Shown: piece after piece, positions 10,723 through 20,990 of the stretch | Layout: each line of letters begins with the position of its first letter | Numbering within the stretch: the stretch's first letter is position 1 | From: Penium margaritaceum | Taxonomy: Eukaryota > Streptophyta > Zygnematophyceae > Desmidiales > Peniaceae | Direction: 5' to 3' | DNA length: 44,818 nucleotides | Assembly (NCBI GenBank): GCA_023375785.1 | Contig: SZWC01014988.1 | Coordinates: 4,482 to 49,299, forward strand | Notes under the pieces: generated by a model | Told to the model about the DNA's origin: nothing | Database searches by the model: none | What the model saw: the letters and a program-made list of their open reading frames with translations, nothing else | Translations under genes and position numbers: made by a program

Positions 10723-11577
10723 ATGTCCTCTGGTGACGCACATATGGGGCGTAGTGTAAGCACGATTGTAGCAGGAACATGTGTCTCACCAGGCAGTAGC
10801 AGTGATATGGATCCTCGGAATAACACAATTGTGAAACTTTTTCGTCTGATACTGCTTTGTACTCCGAGAGGTGCGAGTGTGTTGTCACAACTAAGTGGCC
10901 CCGAGACAGCTTGTCGTACCCTATCTGTTGTCCCTGATGATGCTTGTGCGGGAGGTCAATCGGCTTTTCATGAGGATGGACCCGATAGTACCGATTGGCT
11001 TGACGAGTCAAAGATCCGTATTGTTTGTCATTGTTACAATTCCTCTGACACACGTCCGACAGAGGCAAAGTGTTCTGTGGCATATTATTTAGTTTCAAAG
11101 ACTGGTCATGAGCCAAGTGGCACTTGGATCATGAACTCTGGTGTCATCCATCACATGACTTGTCCTTATAGTGACTTCTTTGTGCTTGGTCCCGTTGTGT
11201 CCGTTCGGTCTGTTCGCACGTGGTCTGGTCAGTCGTTACCTGTGTACGGAGTTGGGGTTGTTCGGTTTGATGGTCCGTCAGGCCCCTTGAACATTTCCAA
11301 TGTGTACTTTGTCCTTGCTCTTCAGCTCAGTTTGTTCTCAGTTCGTGCATGCACCAGGATGGGTCTAACTGTTGAGTACTCTGTTGACTTAGCCACAATA
11401 GCTATTCTTGACACACATGCCATCATACTTTGCGCAGTTGTTGTTGATGACCTATATCATGTTTCTCATTGCATTTCCTTTATTTTTCTCACCCTCTGTC
11501 TTTTGCACGTGTGTTTGTGGCTGGTGTTCTCTCCCCTGAGCACTAGCACTTGCTGCATTGCCGCCTCGGCCATGTGA
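10723..11577 (+). pseudogene. pol: Element C gag end and protease
   Basis: This frame is open for 284 codons. Its middle reads WIMNSGVIHHMT near 11130, the copia protease signature normally written W-I-x-D-S-G-x-x-x-H-M. The catalytic Asp is replaced by Asn, so protease activity is probably lost. The usual downstream pattern follows: a gating sequence around PVYGVGVVRF, then ISNVYFV. The C-terminal part (about 11440-11577) leads into the integrase zinc-finger region after a frame change. Confidence 0.7.
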
Positions 11578-12645
11578 GCTTGGACATTGTGTCCAAGCTC
11601 ATTCAAGTTTTCTAGCCCTTGGTTTTGATGTGACTTGCTTGGAGAAGCCGTCTGAGACCAATTTTCTTCTTTGTGCCCAGAGGAAGATGCATCGCTGCTC
11701 TTACCCTCACCAATCCTCCCGAGCACTAATTCCACTAGTTTTGGTCCACTCGGACCTTCTCTATCCTCTCCCAGTCCAGTCCCTCTCAGATTAGGGTCAA
11801 TATGTTCTCATCCTAACTATTGACTTTACCCGGATGCATGAGGTCTACAGTCTCCGCCACAAGAGCGATGCCGCCTTGGCGGTCCTTCTCTAGCTCGTGA
11901 TGGCTGTGCGTTAGTCTCATCACACCCTGCACTGATTCTGCTTGGATCATGGTGGGGAGTTCTTAAACAAGGTGGATGCTTACTTTTCTAAGCACGGAAT
12001 TTTTTACGAGCTCTCCGCCCCTGCTACACCACAGTAAAATGGTGTGTCTACGCGTTGGCACCACACCATGGAGGGTGTGGTCCGCGCTATGCTGTCAGAG
12101 TGTGGTCTTCCGGATTCCTTTGCCTTTGAAGACGTCTCCTACATGACGTGGGTGTGGAACCGTTTTTTACATGGTCTACTTCTAGATCATGTGACACCAT
12201 ACGAGGTATGGTCGGGCCATCCTGCCGATCTGTGTCTCGTTCATGTTTGGGGGTCCCTCGCTTGTGTTTGGTACACCATGGACCAATAGGTGTTCAAGGT
12301 CTCACCTCGGGGTTACATGTGTACCTTCCTTGGCATCTCCCTGGGGTCAAAGGCATGGAGCTTTTAGGGTCCATCTCACCATCGCATTGTGGAGTCTCAA
12401 GGCACTCTCTTCCTTGAGGCTCCCACCTACGGCAACACTTCTAGCATTGTTTTATTGGCTACGGACCACGTTCCTACCTGTGTGGCTTCTGGCAGATGGG
12501 AAAGAATAATACTATGGATGGGTCCGTCTAGGCCTCCTCACCTGTGGTCCGGTCTCCGGCTGCTGACCATCTGGCCATTTTGGCTGTGGGTCCGATAGCC
12601 TCATCAGTTCCCTCGAGCACACTTGATCCCATGCGAGTGTCAGTC
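11578..12645 (+). pseudogene. pol: Element C integrase and start of hinge
   Basis: Pieces in several frames give the copia integrase. HSDLLYPLP (about 11742) carries the first core Asp and ILTIDFTR follows. LDHGGEF (about 11942) stands where SDNGGEF is expected. NGVSTRWHHTMEGVVRAM (about 12030-12100) covers the place of the third acidic residue, here lost. VTPYEVWSGHPADL (about 12190) is the usual C-terminal landmark. At least five stops are present. The Pro/Ser/Val-rich hinge with repeated DPM-VSVPS words starts near 12600 and is cut by element B at 12646. Confidence 0.75.
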
Positions 12646-12650
12646 CCCTC
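12646..12650. other. Target-site duplication of element B, left
   Basis: CCCTC precedes B's left LTR and is repeated directly after its right LTR (24606-24610). Joining the two flanks gives continuous element C hinge sequence. Confidence 0.9.
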
Positions 12651-13318
12651 TGTCAGGAATGTGTCCTGGCGTGCTCTGATCCACCTAAATGTCCATGGCT
12701 GCTTAGTGCAAAGAGAGTTCCAAAGGAGGTGTGTGCTTTCGGTCGCCACAACACCAAGGGAGCAGAATTCTGGCAAAATGCAGGTTGCGGAAACTAAGAA
12801 AGATTCTTATAGCCTGTAATCTGAGCTTTCCAACGCATCCAAGCACACCCAAAACGGAGCAGTAGAGCCCCTGCTACGTTCGTTGGAGTAACCCATGGTG
12901 GAGTCGCCCACCATGCCCACGAACGGGAGTGACGGGAGGCGCTTCGATGGTGGCCTGTCGAAGCGCCCTTCCTGGCCCTCCAATGTGGGGGGAGGCTCAC
13001 CTTGGTCCAGGAGACCTCCCACGTCCGTTCCTTTATGGCCCACGTGCCTTTGGAGTTCATTGAAGTCGAACTCGGACCACTGGTGGTGGAATTATCCCAT
13101 CACCAATGACTGAACCCAGATTCCACCCACCTACCACCCGAAATTCGGATGGGGCTAACTTTCTGAATTCTTGACCAAATCGAGCAACTATAAGCTTGCA
13201 ACGGCATGGAAAACTCCAGGGAGACTTAATCTGCAATCATATCAGACATCCAACCACTCTCCAATGGTCGAACCAGGAAAACGGCAAACGGCATCCATGG
13301 CAGGGACACTTTTTAACA
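12651..13318 (-). repeat. Element B 3' LTR
   Basis: This is 668 bases bounded by TG...CA on either strand. It aligns with 23893-24605 at about 91% by eye; the other copy carries an extra stretch of about 45 bases near 24035-24085. Confidence 0.92.
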
Positions 13319-13327
13319 ATCTCCCCC
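13319..13327 (-). other. Element B polypurine tract
   Basis: On the minus strand GGGGGAGAT directly precedes the LTR start TGTTAAAAAG. Confidence 0.8.
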
Positions 13328-13355
13328 GTGCACCTTCCATGCCGATGCCTCGTGC

Positions 13356-13988
13356 TCACTCTTGCTCGTCTGCTCCTGCGCCTTCAAGGCCTTCACAACT
13401 CGTCAATCCTAGCCCTGCAAGGCTGATGAAGTACCAATCCTGGGGTTGCGCCTTGGTCAAGCAATCCGCAAGCATGTGCTTCGTGCTGCAATGCTATAAC
13501 ACAAATTGTTCCTTCTCCACCATGTCACGTGCATAGTGGTAGCGCACGTCGATGTGCCTTGTCCTCCTGTGCTGCGTCGGGTTATGGGTTTGGGAGATGG
13601 AGTCGGTGTTATCCTCTTGAACCACCGTAGGCTCGTGCTGCGACACGCCCAGCTCCCCCAGCAATCTGCAAAGCCACACCGCTTGCTTGACCGCCTCGGT
13701 CACAGCGACATACTCCGCCTCCACTATGGAGGTGGCGACATAGTCCTGCTTCCTGCTGCACCACGAGACCGCTGCACATGCAAAGAAGAAGACATAGCCA
13801 GAAGTGGAATTGAGCTTTTCCACATCACCGACGTAGTTCGCGTCAGTGTAGCAGACCAGCCGCAAGGGGTCTGACCTCCCCTTTCCTTCGTACTTCAGGC
13901 ACGCGTGCCGCGTTGCCTGCAAGTATCGAAGGATGCGCTTCGCTGCCTGCCAGTGTAGTGGCCCAAGGTTGGCCACATAGCTGCTCAC
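13356..13988 (-). pseudogene. pol: Element B RNase H
   Basis: The minus strand encodes copia RNase H, which removes the RNA strand during reverse transcription. Visible blocks are CYTDANYVGD, a serine-rich STSGYVFF, IVEAEYVAVTEAVKQAVWL, EDNTDSISQTHNPTQHRRT and RHIDVRYHYARDMV. A TAG follows QFVL at about 13494. Reading on gives HMLADCLTKAQP, the usual C-terminal landmark, and a second stop at 13358-13356. The conserved DADW is DANY here. It continues the reverse transcriptase at 13989-14291. Confidence 0.85.
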
Positions 13989-14852
13989 CTAACCCACCGC
14001 GTAGGCCAAGTCCGGCCGAGTCGCCACCATGGCATACATCAGGCTGCCCACCACAGATTGGTAGGGCACCTCCGCCATTTCCTCCTTCTCCTCTTTAGTT
14101 TGCGGCGCCATCCCTGCACTTAGCTCACAACTCGTGGAGACCGGACTGCCCACTAGCTTGCAGTCCTCCATGCCACACCGCTTCAGGACCTTGGCCACGT
14201 ACTTGGCCTGCCCCAGCTCAAGCGTGCGCGACCTCCGGTTCCGTGTGATTCTCACCCCGAGGTAGTACTCTAGCTCCACCATGTTCGTCATCTTAAATTT
14301 GCTGCTCAGCTGTTCTTTGAGCTGCTACAAAGCCGCCAGATCTGATGCGCACAGGATCAGATCGTCCACGTAGAGTGTGACAATCTGATGGAGTCCTTTT
14401 CTCCGCCGCACGTACACGCTGTGGTCTGATTCACAACGCTTGAAGCCGAGCTCCACCATGTAGACGTCCATCTGTTGGTACCTGCATCTGGGCGCCTGTT
14501 TTAGCCCGTACAAGGCCTTCCGCAGCTTGCACACCTCGCCCTTCGGCGTCTTCACCCCCTCCGGCACCTCAAGGTATATCTCCTTGTTGATGATGGCGTT
14601 CAGGACTGCCGTCTTGACATCCATTTGGTGGATCTCCATATCCTTTGCAGCTGCCACCGCGAGGATCGTCCGGATGCTTGTGAACTTGGCGACGGGTGTA
14701 AACATCTCATCGTAGTGTTCGCCTTTCCGCTGTGCGTACCCCTTTGCCACCAGCCGTGCCTCATACTTCTCCATGTTGCTGTCCTTGGTGAGCTGCACCT
14801 TGAACACCCACTTAGAGCTGATCACCTTCGCCCCCTCAGGCCGATCCACCAA
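13989..14852 (-). pseudogene. pol: Element B reverse transcriptase
   Basis: Minus-strand copia reverse transcriptase in two open pieces (14852-14325 and 14291-13989). Landmarks in order are SSKWVFKVQ, RLVAKGYAQRKGEHYDE, HQMDVKTAVLNAIINKE (first catalytic Asp), LYGLKQAPRC, LYVDDLILCAS (YVDD catalytic motif), ELEYYLGVRITRN and VVGSLMYAMVATRPDLAYAVG. The catalytic motifs are present, but the two pieces are separated by a stop, and flanking regions carry others. The N-terminal side runs into the hinge at 14853-15353. Confidence 0.88.
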
Positions 14853-15353
14853 CTCCCAAGTGCCGTTCTCAGCAAGGGACCAAGTTCAGATTTTATTGTT
14901 TCGCCCTACTGCTGCCCGTGAGGCCGTACAAGCGCCTCTTGCACAGTTTTTGGCTCCGTTGCGGCTGCCATCATGCACCGCGCCATGCCAACCCAGCGGC
15001 CCGTGCTTGCATCGTACCGCTTCGCCGGATTCCGTTACCTCCGACTGCGACGCGGCGACCTTGGCGACGCCGGCTGCTTGTCCTGTTGCTGCTCTGCTGT
15101 AACGTTGTCCTCGGCTACGGGCTCCCCCGCGTCGGCTGTTGCATCCTGCGCTCCAGCGGCACCTGCACTTGCTACATTTCCCTGCTGCGTTCCAGCACCG
15201 TCATCCTCCGAGACATCGACCTTTACAGCCGCCGGCTCCTCCTCAGGTTCAAGGAGTTGGAACCACTCCCCCTGCTTTGGAGAGTGTGCTACGTCGATGT
15301 GGTTGCTGCTGCAATAGCTATGTTACTCGTCAAACGTGATATCGTGGCCGGTG
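14853..15353 (-). pseudogene. pol: Element B integrase-RT hinge
   Basis: Minus-strand linker between integrase and reverse transcriptase. It starts at the point where element A entered and reads ITGHDITFDE, then a stop. It continues as an Ala/Glu/Pro/Asp-rich stretch containing EGEWFQLL-type words, then RYDASTGRW and AATEPKTVQEAL, which lead into the RT. Composition and position fit a copia pol linker. Several stops are present. Confidence 0.7.
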
Positions 15354-15358
15354 ATGAC
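15354..15358. other. Target-site duplication of element A, left
   Basis: ATGAC lies directly before A's 5' LTR and again directly after its 3' LTR (21658-21662). Confidence 0.95.
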
Positions 15359-15529
15359 TGTTGAAATAGTGTGCACCTTGTCCACTGCCTAGCTGGCTAG
15401 TTACACATACAGACAAGGCATGCACTGCTCTGTGGAGTACGTCCCCTTGGTCTGTTCTGAGATGGGCCAGGAATGCACTGCCCAAAATGGGTATGTGCCC
15501 TGTGGCTCATCATAGGAACCATACCTTTT

Positions 15530-15594
15530 TGGCATGGTTGAATAGGCATTGGAGTCTCAAACGAGAGGTCGCGGGTTCAAACTGCGCGACGGCC
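15530..15594 (+). other. tRNA-like block inside LTR
   Basis: After GGCATGGTTGAATAGG comes a T-arm-like hairpin at 15568-15590: a GC-rich stem closing a loop with GGTTCAAA, the core of a Pol III B box. The copy in the 3' LTR (21177-21240) keeps the stem with a G-T pair. It does not fold into a full tRNA cloverleaf by eye, so it is either a tRNA-derived relic or a chance B-box match. Confidence 0.4.
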
Positions 15595-15762
15595 ATAATT
15601 TTCTTTGTGGCCAAAACTGGGACAGGAAGCTTCCAGGAAGCTTACTAGAGCCTGGCTTGAGGATGACACTTGGTGGTCTAAGGATGTGCCAAGTAGGACT
15701 GTAGGTTGAGGTTGGCTCCAGTCGAGCCACTACAAGCAGAAGCTTTAGCAAAGCTCTGCAAG

Positions 15763-15770
15763 TATAAAAG
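15763..15770 (+). promoter_or_regulatory. TATA box of element A 5' LTR
   Basis: TATAAAAG about 405 bases into the LTR, at the usual distance before the R region. The same word sits at 21409-21416 in the other LTR and at 34070-34077 in the related LTR of element F. Confidence 0.65.
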
Positions 15771-16013
15771 CCTATACCTTGCATGCATCTATTTACAGTT
15801 CTTGCCTTTGAGACTCCTCACAGAGTGTCCAACCAAAGGTAGACACTAAAGACCAACATGCGGACTTCATGAGGTTGCAAACCAAACGAACGTAAAGCGT
15901 GGATCCCTCGTTCGAGGGTGATATGTTGTCTTGGTTGCAATACCAAGAGCGGTTGGCAGCCTCCCATGTCGAGACCCGTTTTCTAAACCGTTGCTATCCG
16001 GCGCATTGACAAA

Positions 16014-16028
16014 GGGTTATGGGCCCAC
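16014..16028 (+). other. Element A primer-binding site (half-tRNA type)
   Basis: GGGTTATGGGCCCAC starts two bases after the LTR. Its complement GTGGGCCCATAACCC is the anticodon stem-loop of plant initiator tRNA-Met (anticodon CAT in the middle), matching all 15 bases as I recall that tRNA. Priming would therefore use a tRNA fragment cut in the anticodon arm, as known for Drosophila copia. Confidence 0.85.
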
Positions 16029-16444
16029 ACTTCTGGTTCTAAGGCACGCTTCCAAGACCGACTAGCGCGTGGTCTTCCAGGGTGCACAGGTACAACAGGT
16101 ACACGAAGATCTGATGGCTCCAATCTGCTCCATCGGCTCCATCGGCTTCTTCAGGTAGGGTGCGCGCACGTGGCGGACTAGGGGACGAGGAATAGCTCTG
16201 TCCATGTTGGACAAGACCCTCGAGCCCCAACGGGATTAAGCTCTACCCCTTTTTAGAAGGTGGTACGACCCCGAGTCCGTTCTTTCACGATGGCACCATC
16301 GCCTTAGGCGATCATCGGTGGGAGGGGTATGCAACGGAACCAATTGCACCTTTGACAACGGTCGTAGTCAGCAGCCTCATCAGCCTCTTCGGCCTCAACG
16401 AAGCAAAGTAGCAGCAAAGCAGAGAAGACGAGCATCCGCAGGAA

Positions 16445-16945
16445 ATGGCGGATCCGACTCATGCCCGCCTTGAGGCGGGTTTGTCCAAATTCACGGGGAC
16501 AGGATTTCCCTTGTGGAAATGGCAGTTTGAGATTGTCATGAACGTGCGTGGCTACCTCGACATCCTACAAGGGACCGAGAGAGCACCTACCGATGCGGCG
16601 GTGACGACGCATGTGGCTGACCTTGCGGCATGGACGATGAAGAACAACATGACCCTCGCCATACTTGTGACGTCCATCAACGAGACTCATCACTCCCACA
16701 TCACAGGATGCACGTTGGCTATCGAGGCCTACGCAAAGCTCTCACGCGTGCATCAATCGAACGCCCTAGCAAAGGGACTCTTCATCTTCCAACGGTTGAT
16801 GTCGATGATGGTGAGCGAAGGAGAATCGCTACTCGCATTTTTGCAGTCGTTTGGCGACGTGCTGCAAGAGGTCCAGCAAATGGAATGGAAGCTCGACTCC
16901 AACATGCGTGCCATGATCCTTCTAATGGGGCTGCCGGAAAGCTAG
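16445..16945 (+). pseudogene. gag: Element A gag, N-terminal part
   Basis: The shell protein of the virus-like particle. The ATG at 16445 is the first in the long frame after the leader. The start KFTGTGFPLWKWQFEIVM is the N-terminal copia Gag signature (usually L-x-G-x-N-Y-x-x-W). LAFLQSFGDVLQEVQQM and MRAMILLMGLPES correspond to the later Gag helix pair. A TAG at 16943-16945 stands where relatives have Trp (the related B reads NSWSPLITVLGGW). The same frame continues beyond it as GSLITVLGGWKE. Confidence 0.88.
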
Positions 16946-18013
16946 GGGTCCTTGATCACCGTACTTGGCGGTTGGAAGGAGGCGGATATGACGTAAGAGG
17001 CTGTCGTCAAACACGTCCGCAACGAGTCCATGCGACGCAGTGGCAGTGAGGCAAACATCTCAGCCTATGCCTCTCGCTTCGGTGGACATGGTGCAAGCTC
17101 TCGCTCCAGTCAAGGCAACAGTGGAAGCGGTGGCGGTGGAGGGAAAGGCAATGGTGGCACGAAGAGTTCAAAGAAGCCCGGCAACTTTCACAACTGTGGC
17201 AAGGCTGGGCCCTGGGCTAAGGACTGTTTTAGTCCCAAGAAAGAAGGCGGGAACAAAGGTGGAAAGGAGAAGAAGGAGCTCACCAACATGATGGCTAGGG
17301 GGCTGCCCATGAAGGGTGCAGCGATCCTTAGGCCTGGGGCATTCGCCCTTGACTCGGGCACCAACCACCACTCATCAAAAGAGAAGGGTGGATTTGTCTC
17401 CATGGCCGAATCTGTCATGCGCATCAAGTGTGCAAACGGCGGCGTCGTCCAAGCCATGGGCGAAGGGGACAAGGTGATCACGTTCAACGTGAATGGTGCG
17501 GAGAAGGCGGTCAACCTTCAAAAGGTGGTGTACATGCCCTCCTTTGCAGCCAACTTGCTGTCCGTGTCACAAATCACCGACAACAACATGACAGTGGTGT
17601 TCACCAACAAGGAAGCGGTGGCCCTAAAAAATGAGGACATCCAGATTTTGTACACCAAAGACAACCTCATGCTTCAAGTTCCAAGAGTCGATGGCCTCTA
17701 CGTGCTTCAAACCAAAGTCACAAAGGCGTCGGATGAGGGACTCGCATGTGCCACCAAGACTGTGGCACCGAAGCCAAAGGATGCACGGCCGGTGACCGCT
17801 ACGACCGCCACATCAACCAAGGACACTGACGCTGAGCTGTGGCACCGGCGATTTGGCCACGTGGCCAACAGCATGCTGCAGAAGATGCAGGAGCAAGAGG
17901 TAGTCCGCGGAATGGAAGGGTGCACCATGAAGCATGGCGGAGGGTGTGCATTGTGTGAACCATGCCTCCAAGCGAAGGCAAAGAAGAAGCCGTTTGGGAG
18001 AGGAGGTCAGTGA
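16946..18013 (+). pseudogene. pol: Element A gag end, protease and integrase zinc finger
   Basis: This continues the gag frame. A TAA near 16995 is followed by a Gly/Ser/Lys-rich stretch. The knuckle position (17186-17227) reads FHNCGKAGPWAKDC, so two of four zinc ligands (first Cys, the His) are missing compared with the CCHC of relatives. The protease is marked by LDSGT at 17348-17362 with its catalytic Asp present, followed by VVYMPSFAANLLSVSQ. The integrase HHCC finger begins at LWHRRFGH (17838) and ends with CALCEPC near 17955. A TGA at 18011-18013 stands for Trp. Confidence 0.88.
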
Positions 18014-18487
18014 GCGGAGTACGTCTTGGAACTGATACACAGTGACGTGTGTGGACCCTTCCGCACACCGTCTAACAGAGGAAGCAAGTACTTCCTGACC
18101 TTCATTGACGACCACAGCCGTAAGTTGTGGATCTACTTCCTCAAAACAAAGGGAGAGGTCAAGGAGAAGCTCCTCGAGTTCGTCGCCATGGTGGAGCGGC
18201 AAACATCCAAGAAGGTGAAGATGCTCCGAAGTGACAACGGGGGTGAGTACGAGGCATGCAAGCCTTGGCTCAAGCATCATGGCATCCGCCACAAGCAAAC
18301 CACCCCATACAACCCCCAAAGCAACGACGCTGCCGAGAGGATGAACCAGACCCTTCTCGGCATGGTGCGAAGCATGCTCTTCGACGCCAAGCTCCCACCC
18401 CGCTTTTGGGCTGAAGCAGCAACAACGGCTTGCTACCTCTTGAACCTCACACCAGCGACTGCCTTGCGGAAGCGTGGAAAGGAGTAG
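18014..18487 (+). pseudogene. pol: Element A integrase core
   Basis: The integrase joins the element's DNA ends to the target with a DDE active site. All three acidic residues are visible in the same frame as gag: LIHSDVCGPF (Asp near 18043), MLRSDNGGEYE (Asp near 18232) and DAAERMNQTL (Glu near 18334). FLTFIDDHSRKLWIYFL and PPRFWAEAATTACYLLNL are typical copia blocks. A TAG at 18485 ends this open stretch. A TGA follows about 30 bases on, in EA-stop-SGKKP where Trp is expected. The catalytic core itself looks conserved. Confidence 0.9.
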
Positions 18488-19953
18488 GACAAGCAGCTAA
18501 AGACCCCACAGGAAGCATGATCGGGAAAGAAACCTAATGCATCTCATCTGAAGGTGTTTGGGACAACTGCATGGGTGAAGATCCTGTCGGGAGAAGGTGG
18601 AGGCAAGCTGGACGCACGTTCCAGGAAGTGCGTCATGGTTGGATACGACACATCACACAAAGCCTATTGGCTTTGGGACCAGGCAGCAGGCAAGCTTGTG
18701 AGGAGCCGCGAAGTCATGTTCGAAGAATGCACCCTTGGAAAGGGAGAGCTACTTCACCCGATCCTCGCTCCGAAAGCGGGAGAGTGGATAGTGTTGCTTG
18801 AGTCCGGAGACCAAGCACCAGACAACTGGCTCGCTTTGCCAGCAGGTGGTGGGAATGGGAGAGCAGCTATAGAGGATGATGCAGCATCTGACATGGACGT
18901 AGATACCGAGGCGTCCGGGGCTTCCGAGTCTGATTTGGAGTCTGACGACTCTTCTGACGACGACGACGAAGACAACAAACCACCACCTGTGGAAGCACCA
19001 GCACCAAAACAAGAAGCCGCACCACTACCCCGGCGCAGTTTGCGACCAAAGAGAACACCTTTGCGATATGAGGACGATTCGACTGGCCTTAGCTGGTCGT
19101 GCATGGCTCAGGGAGAGCCATCCACAGTGGCGGAGGTGATGAATGGCCCAGATGCGGCCAAGTGGAAGGAGGCAATGGACAGCGAGCTTGCGTCCATTGC
19201 CGAGAACTGCACGTGGGTGCTGGTGGATAGACTCGACAAGGCCCACGTGGTGGGATCCAAGTGGGTCCTCCGAGTGAAGAAGAAGCAACACGGCAGCATC
19301 GACAAGTTCAAGGCAAGGGTAGTGGCTAAGGGGTTCTCTCAACGCCCGGGATCTGAGTACGATGAGACGTTCGCGCCCGTCGTGACCTTTGCCTCTATCC
19401 GCTCTCTCCTTGGCAATGCAGCCGCAAAGAACCTGGAGATACACCAGATGGACGTCAGGATAGCTTTCCTTTATGGGAAGCTTGACAAGGAAGTGCTGAT
19501 GGAGGTGCCCGAAGAGGTCAAAGCTCCCAAGGGCAACGTGTGCAAGTTGGTGAAAGCGCTCTACGGGCTGAAACAGGCCCCAAGGATGTGGTACAAAGAT
19601 ATGGACGGTTTCCTGACCGGCCTCTCTTTCGCGCATTGCCAGAATGACCCGAGCATGTATGTGCGCGATGATGGGAGAGGGCTGATGCTGGTTGCGCTGT
19701 ACATGGATGATCTGATCATCTGCTCGTCTTCGGTCGAGCTGCTGCATGAGCTGAAGTCTGACCTCAGCAAAAGGTTCAAGATGAAGGACATGGGTCCTCT
19801 CGAGTACTACCTTGGGATTGCCATCCACCGCAACCGAGTAGCAGGCACCATCGAACTCAACCAAACCAAATACATCGGTGTGGTACCGAAGCGCTACCAC
19901 ATGGAAGACTGCAAACCTGTCAGCACCTCAATGACGACCGACACAAAGCTGAA
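18488..19953 (+). pseudogene. pol: Element A integrase tail, hinge and reverse transcriptase
   Basis: Open from about 18521. The integrase tail reads HLKVFGTTAWV and KCVMVGYDTSHKAYWLWD. An acidic Asp/Ser/Glu hinge follows (about 18880-18990). The reverse transcriptase comes next: KWKEAMDSELASI, GSKWVLRVKKK, VVAKGFSQRPGSEYDETFAPVV, HQMDVRIAFLYGKL (first catalytic Asp), LYGLKQAPRMWY and LYMDDLIICSS (YMDD at 19700-19711). The frame runs to an N at 19954, after which 250 bases are repeated. Confidence 0.9.
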
Positions 19954-20204
19954 NTGGATGATCTGATCATCTGCTCGTCTTCGGTCGAGCTGCTGCATGA
20001 GCTGAAGTCTGACCTCAGCAAAAGGTTCAAGATGAAGGACATGGGTCCTCTCGAGTACTACCTTGGGATTGCCATCCACCGCAACCGAGTAGCAGGCACC
20101 ATCGAACTCAACCAAACCAAATACATCGGTGTGGTACCGAAGCGCTACCACATGGAAGACTGCAAACCTGTCAGCACCTCAATGACGACCGACACAAAGC
20201 TGAA
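19704..20204 (+). repeat. Exact 250-base tandem duplication joined by an N
   Basis: Bases 19704-19953 and 19955-20204 are identical by eye, separated by the only N in the window (19954). The unit plus the N is 251 bases, which shifts the reading frame by two. If the duplication is an assembly join, the true element has one unbroken RT-RNase H frame here. Confidence 0.95.
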
Positions 20205-20943
20205 GGCATCCATGTCGCCAAGCAATGAAGCAGAACAAAGGGAGATGCAAGACATCCCCTACCAGTCTGCCATGGGTAGCCTCACGTACGCCATGGTAGG
20301 AACTCGTCCGCACATCTGCTATGCTGTGGGACAAGTGAGCAGATTGGTGGCCAACCCTGGGCCACAACATTGGCAGGCTATCAAGGGCATCTTGCGCTAC
20401 CTGCAGAAGACACGTCACATGGGCCTCGTCCTTGGAGGCCAAGAAGGAACGGACCCCCTTCGCCTGAAGTGCTACACCAACGCTGACTGGGGAGGAAATC
20501 TTGACGACAGGAAATCCACCTCTGGATACGTGTGCATCTTGAATGGCACTGCCATCTCATGGGCCAGCAGGAAGCGGAATTGTGTTTTCGTGTCCATAGC
20601 TGAGGCAAAGTACGTTGCTCTGTCTGAGGTGTGCAAGGAAACTCAATGGCTACGCAGCCTGCTTGGCGAAATGACAGTGCCACAGAAGGACGCCACGGTC
20701 GTACACGTGGACAATGTGAGTGCCATCTCAATGGCTGAAGACGAGATCATCTCCCGGCGAACGAAGCACATCGACATACGTTACCACTCCTCACGTGACA
20801 TGGTCATGAAGAACGTGGTGGACTTGCAGCACTGCGGAAAAAAGAGCATGCTTGCTGACTGCATGACCAAGCCGCTGGAGAGCGACTTGCACTATGCAGG
20901 CATTCGTGGATTCGGCATGAGGAGTGCGGCAGAGGAAGGGTGA
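20032..20943 (+). pseudogene. pol: Element A reverse transcriptase end and RNase H
   Basis: This reads MKDMGPLEYYLGIAIHRNR, the end of copia reverse transcriptase, then AMGSLTYAMVGTRPHICYAVG. RNase H follows: CYTNADWGGN (relatives have CYTDADW, so an acidic residue is replaced), KSTSGYVCIL, SIAEAKYVALSE (usually AEAEY), HVDNVSAISM and RRTKHIDIRYHSSRDMV. LADCMTKPLESD is the C-terminal landmark. The stop is the TGA at 20941-20943. The frame equals that of the upstream part if the 251-base repeat is discounted. Confidence 0.9.
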
Positions 20944-20990
20944 GCCCCAAGGAATTGATGGAGCCCAGTAAGCGTCAGATGGACAGAGGT

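Larger units (their letters stand above)
15359..16011 (+). repeat. Element A 5' LTR
   Basis: This is 653 bases, TGTTGAAATAG...GCGCATTGACA. TATAAAAG at 15763-15770 is the likely promoter box for the element's RNA. A tRNA-like block lies upstream of it (15530-15594, separate entry). Confidence 0.95.

Noticed and set aside
15525..15600. True tRNA gene in A's LTR
   Set aside because: Only T-arm-like and weak A-box-like parts are present; no full cloverleaf can be drawn.
19025..19900. Long minus-strand open frame opposite the A reverse transcriptase
   Set aside because: Antisense shadow of a conserved, GC-rich pol frame; no motif of its own.
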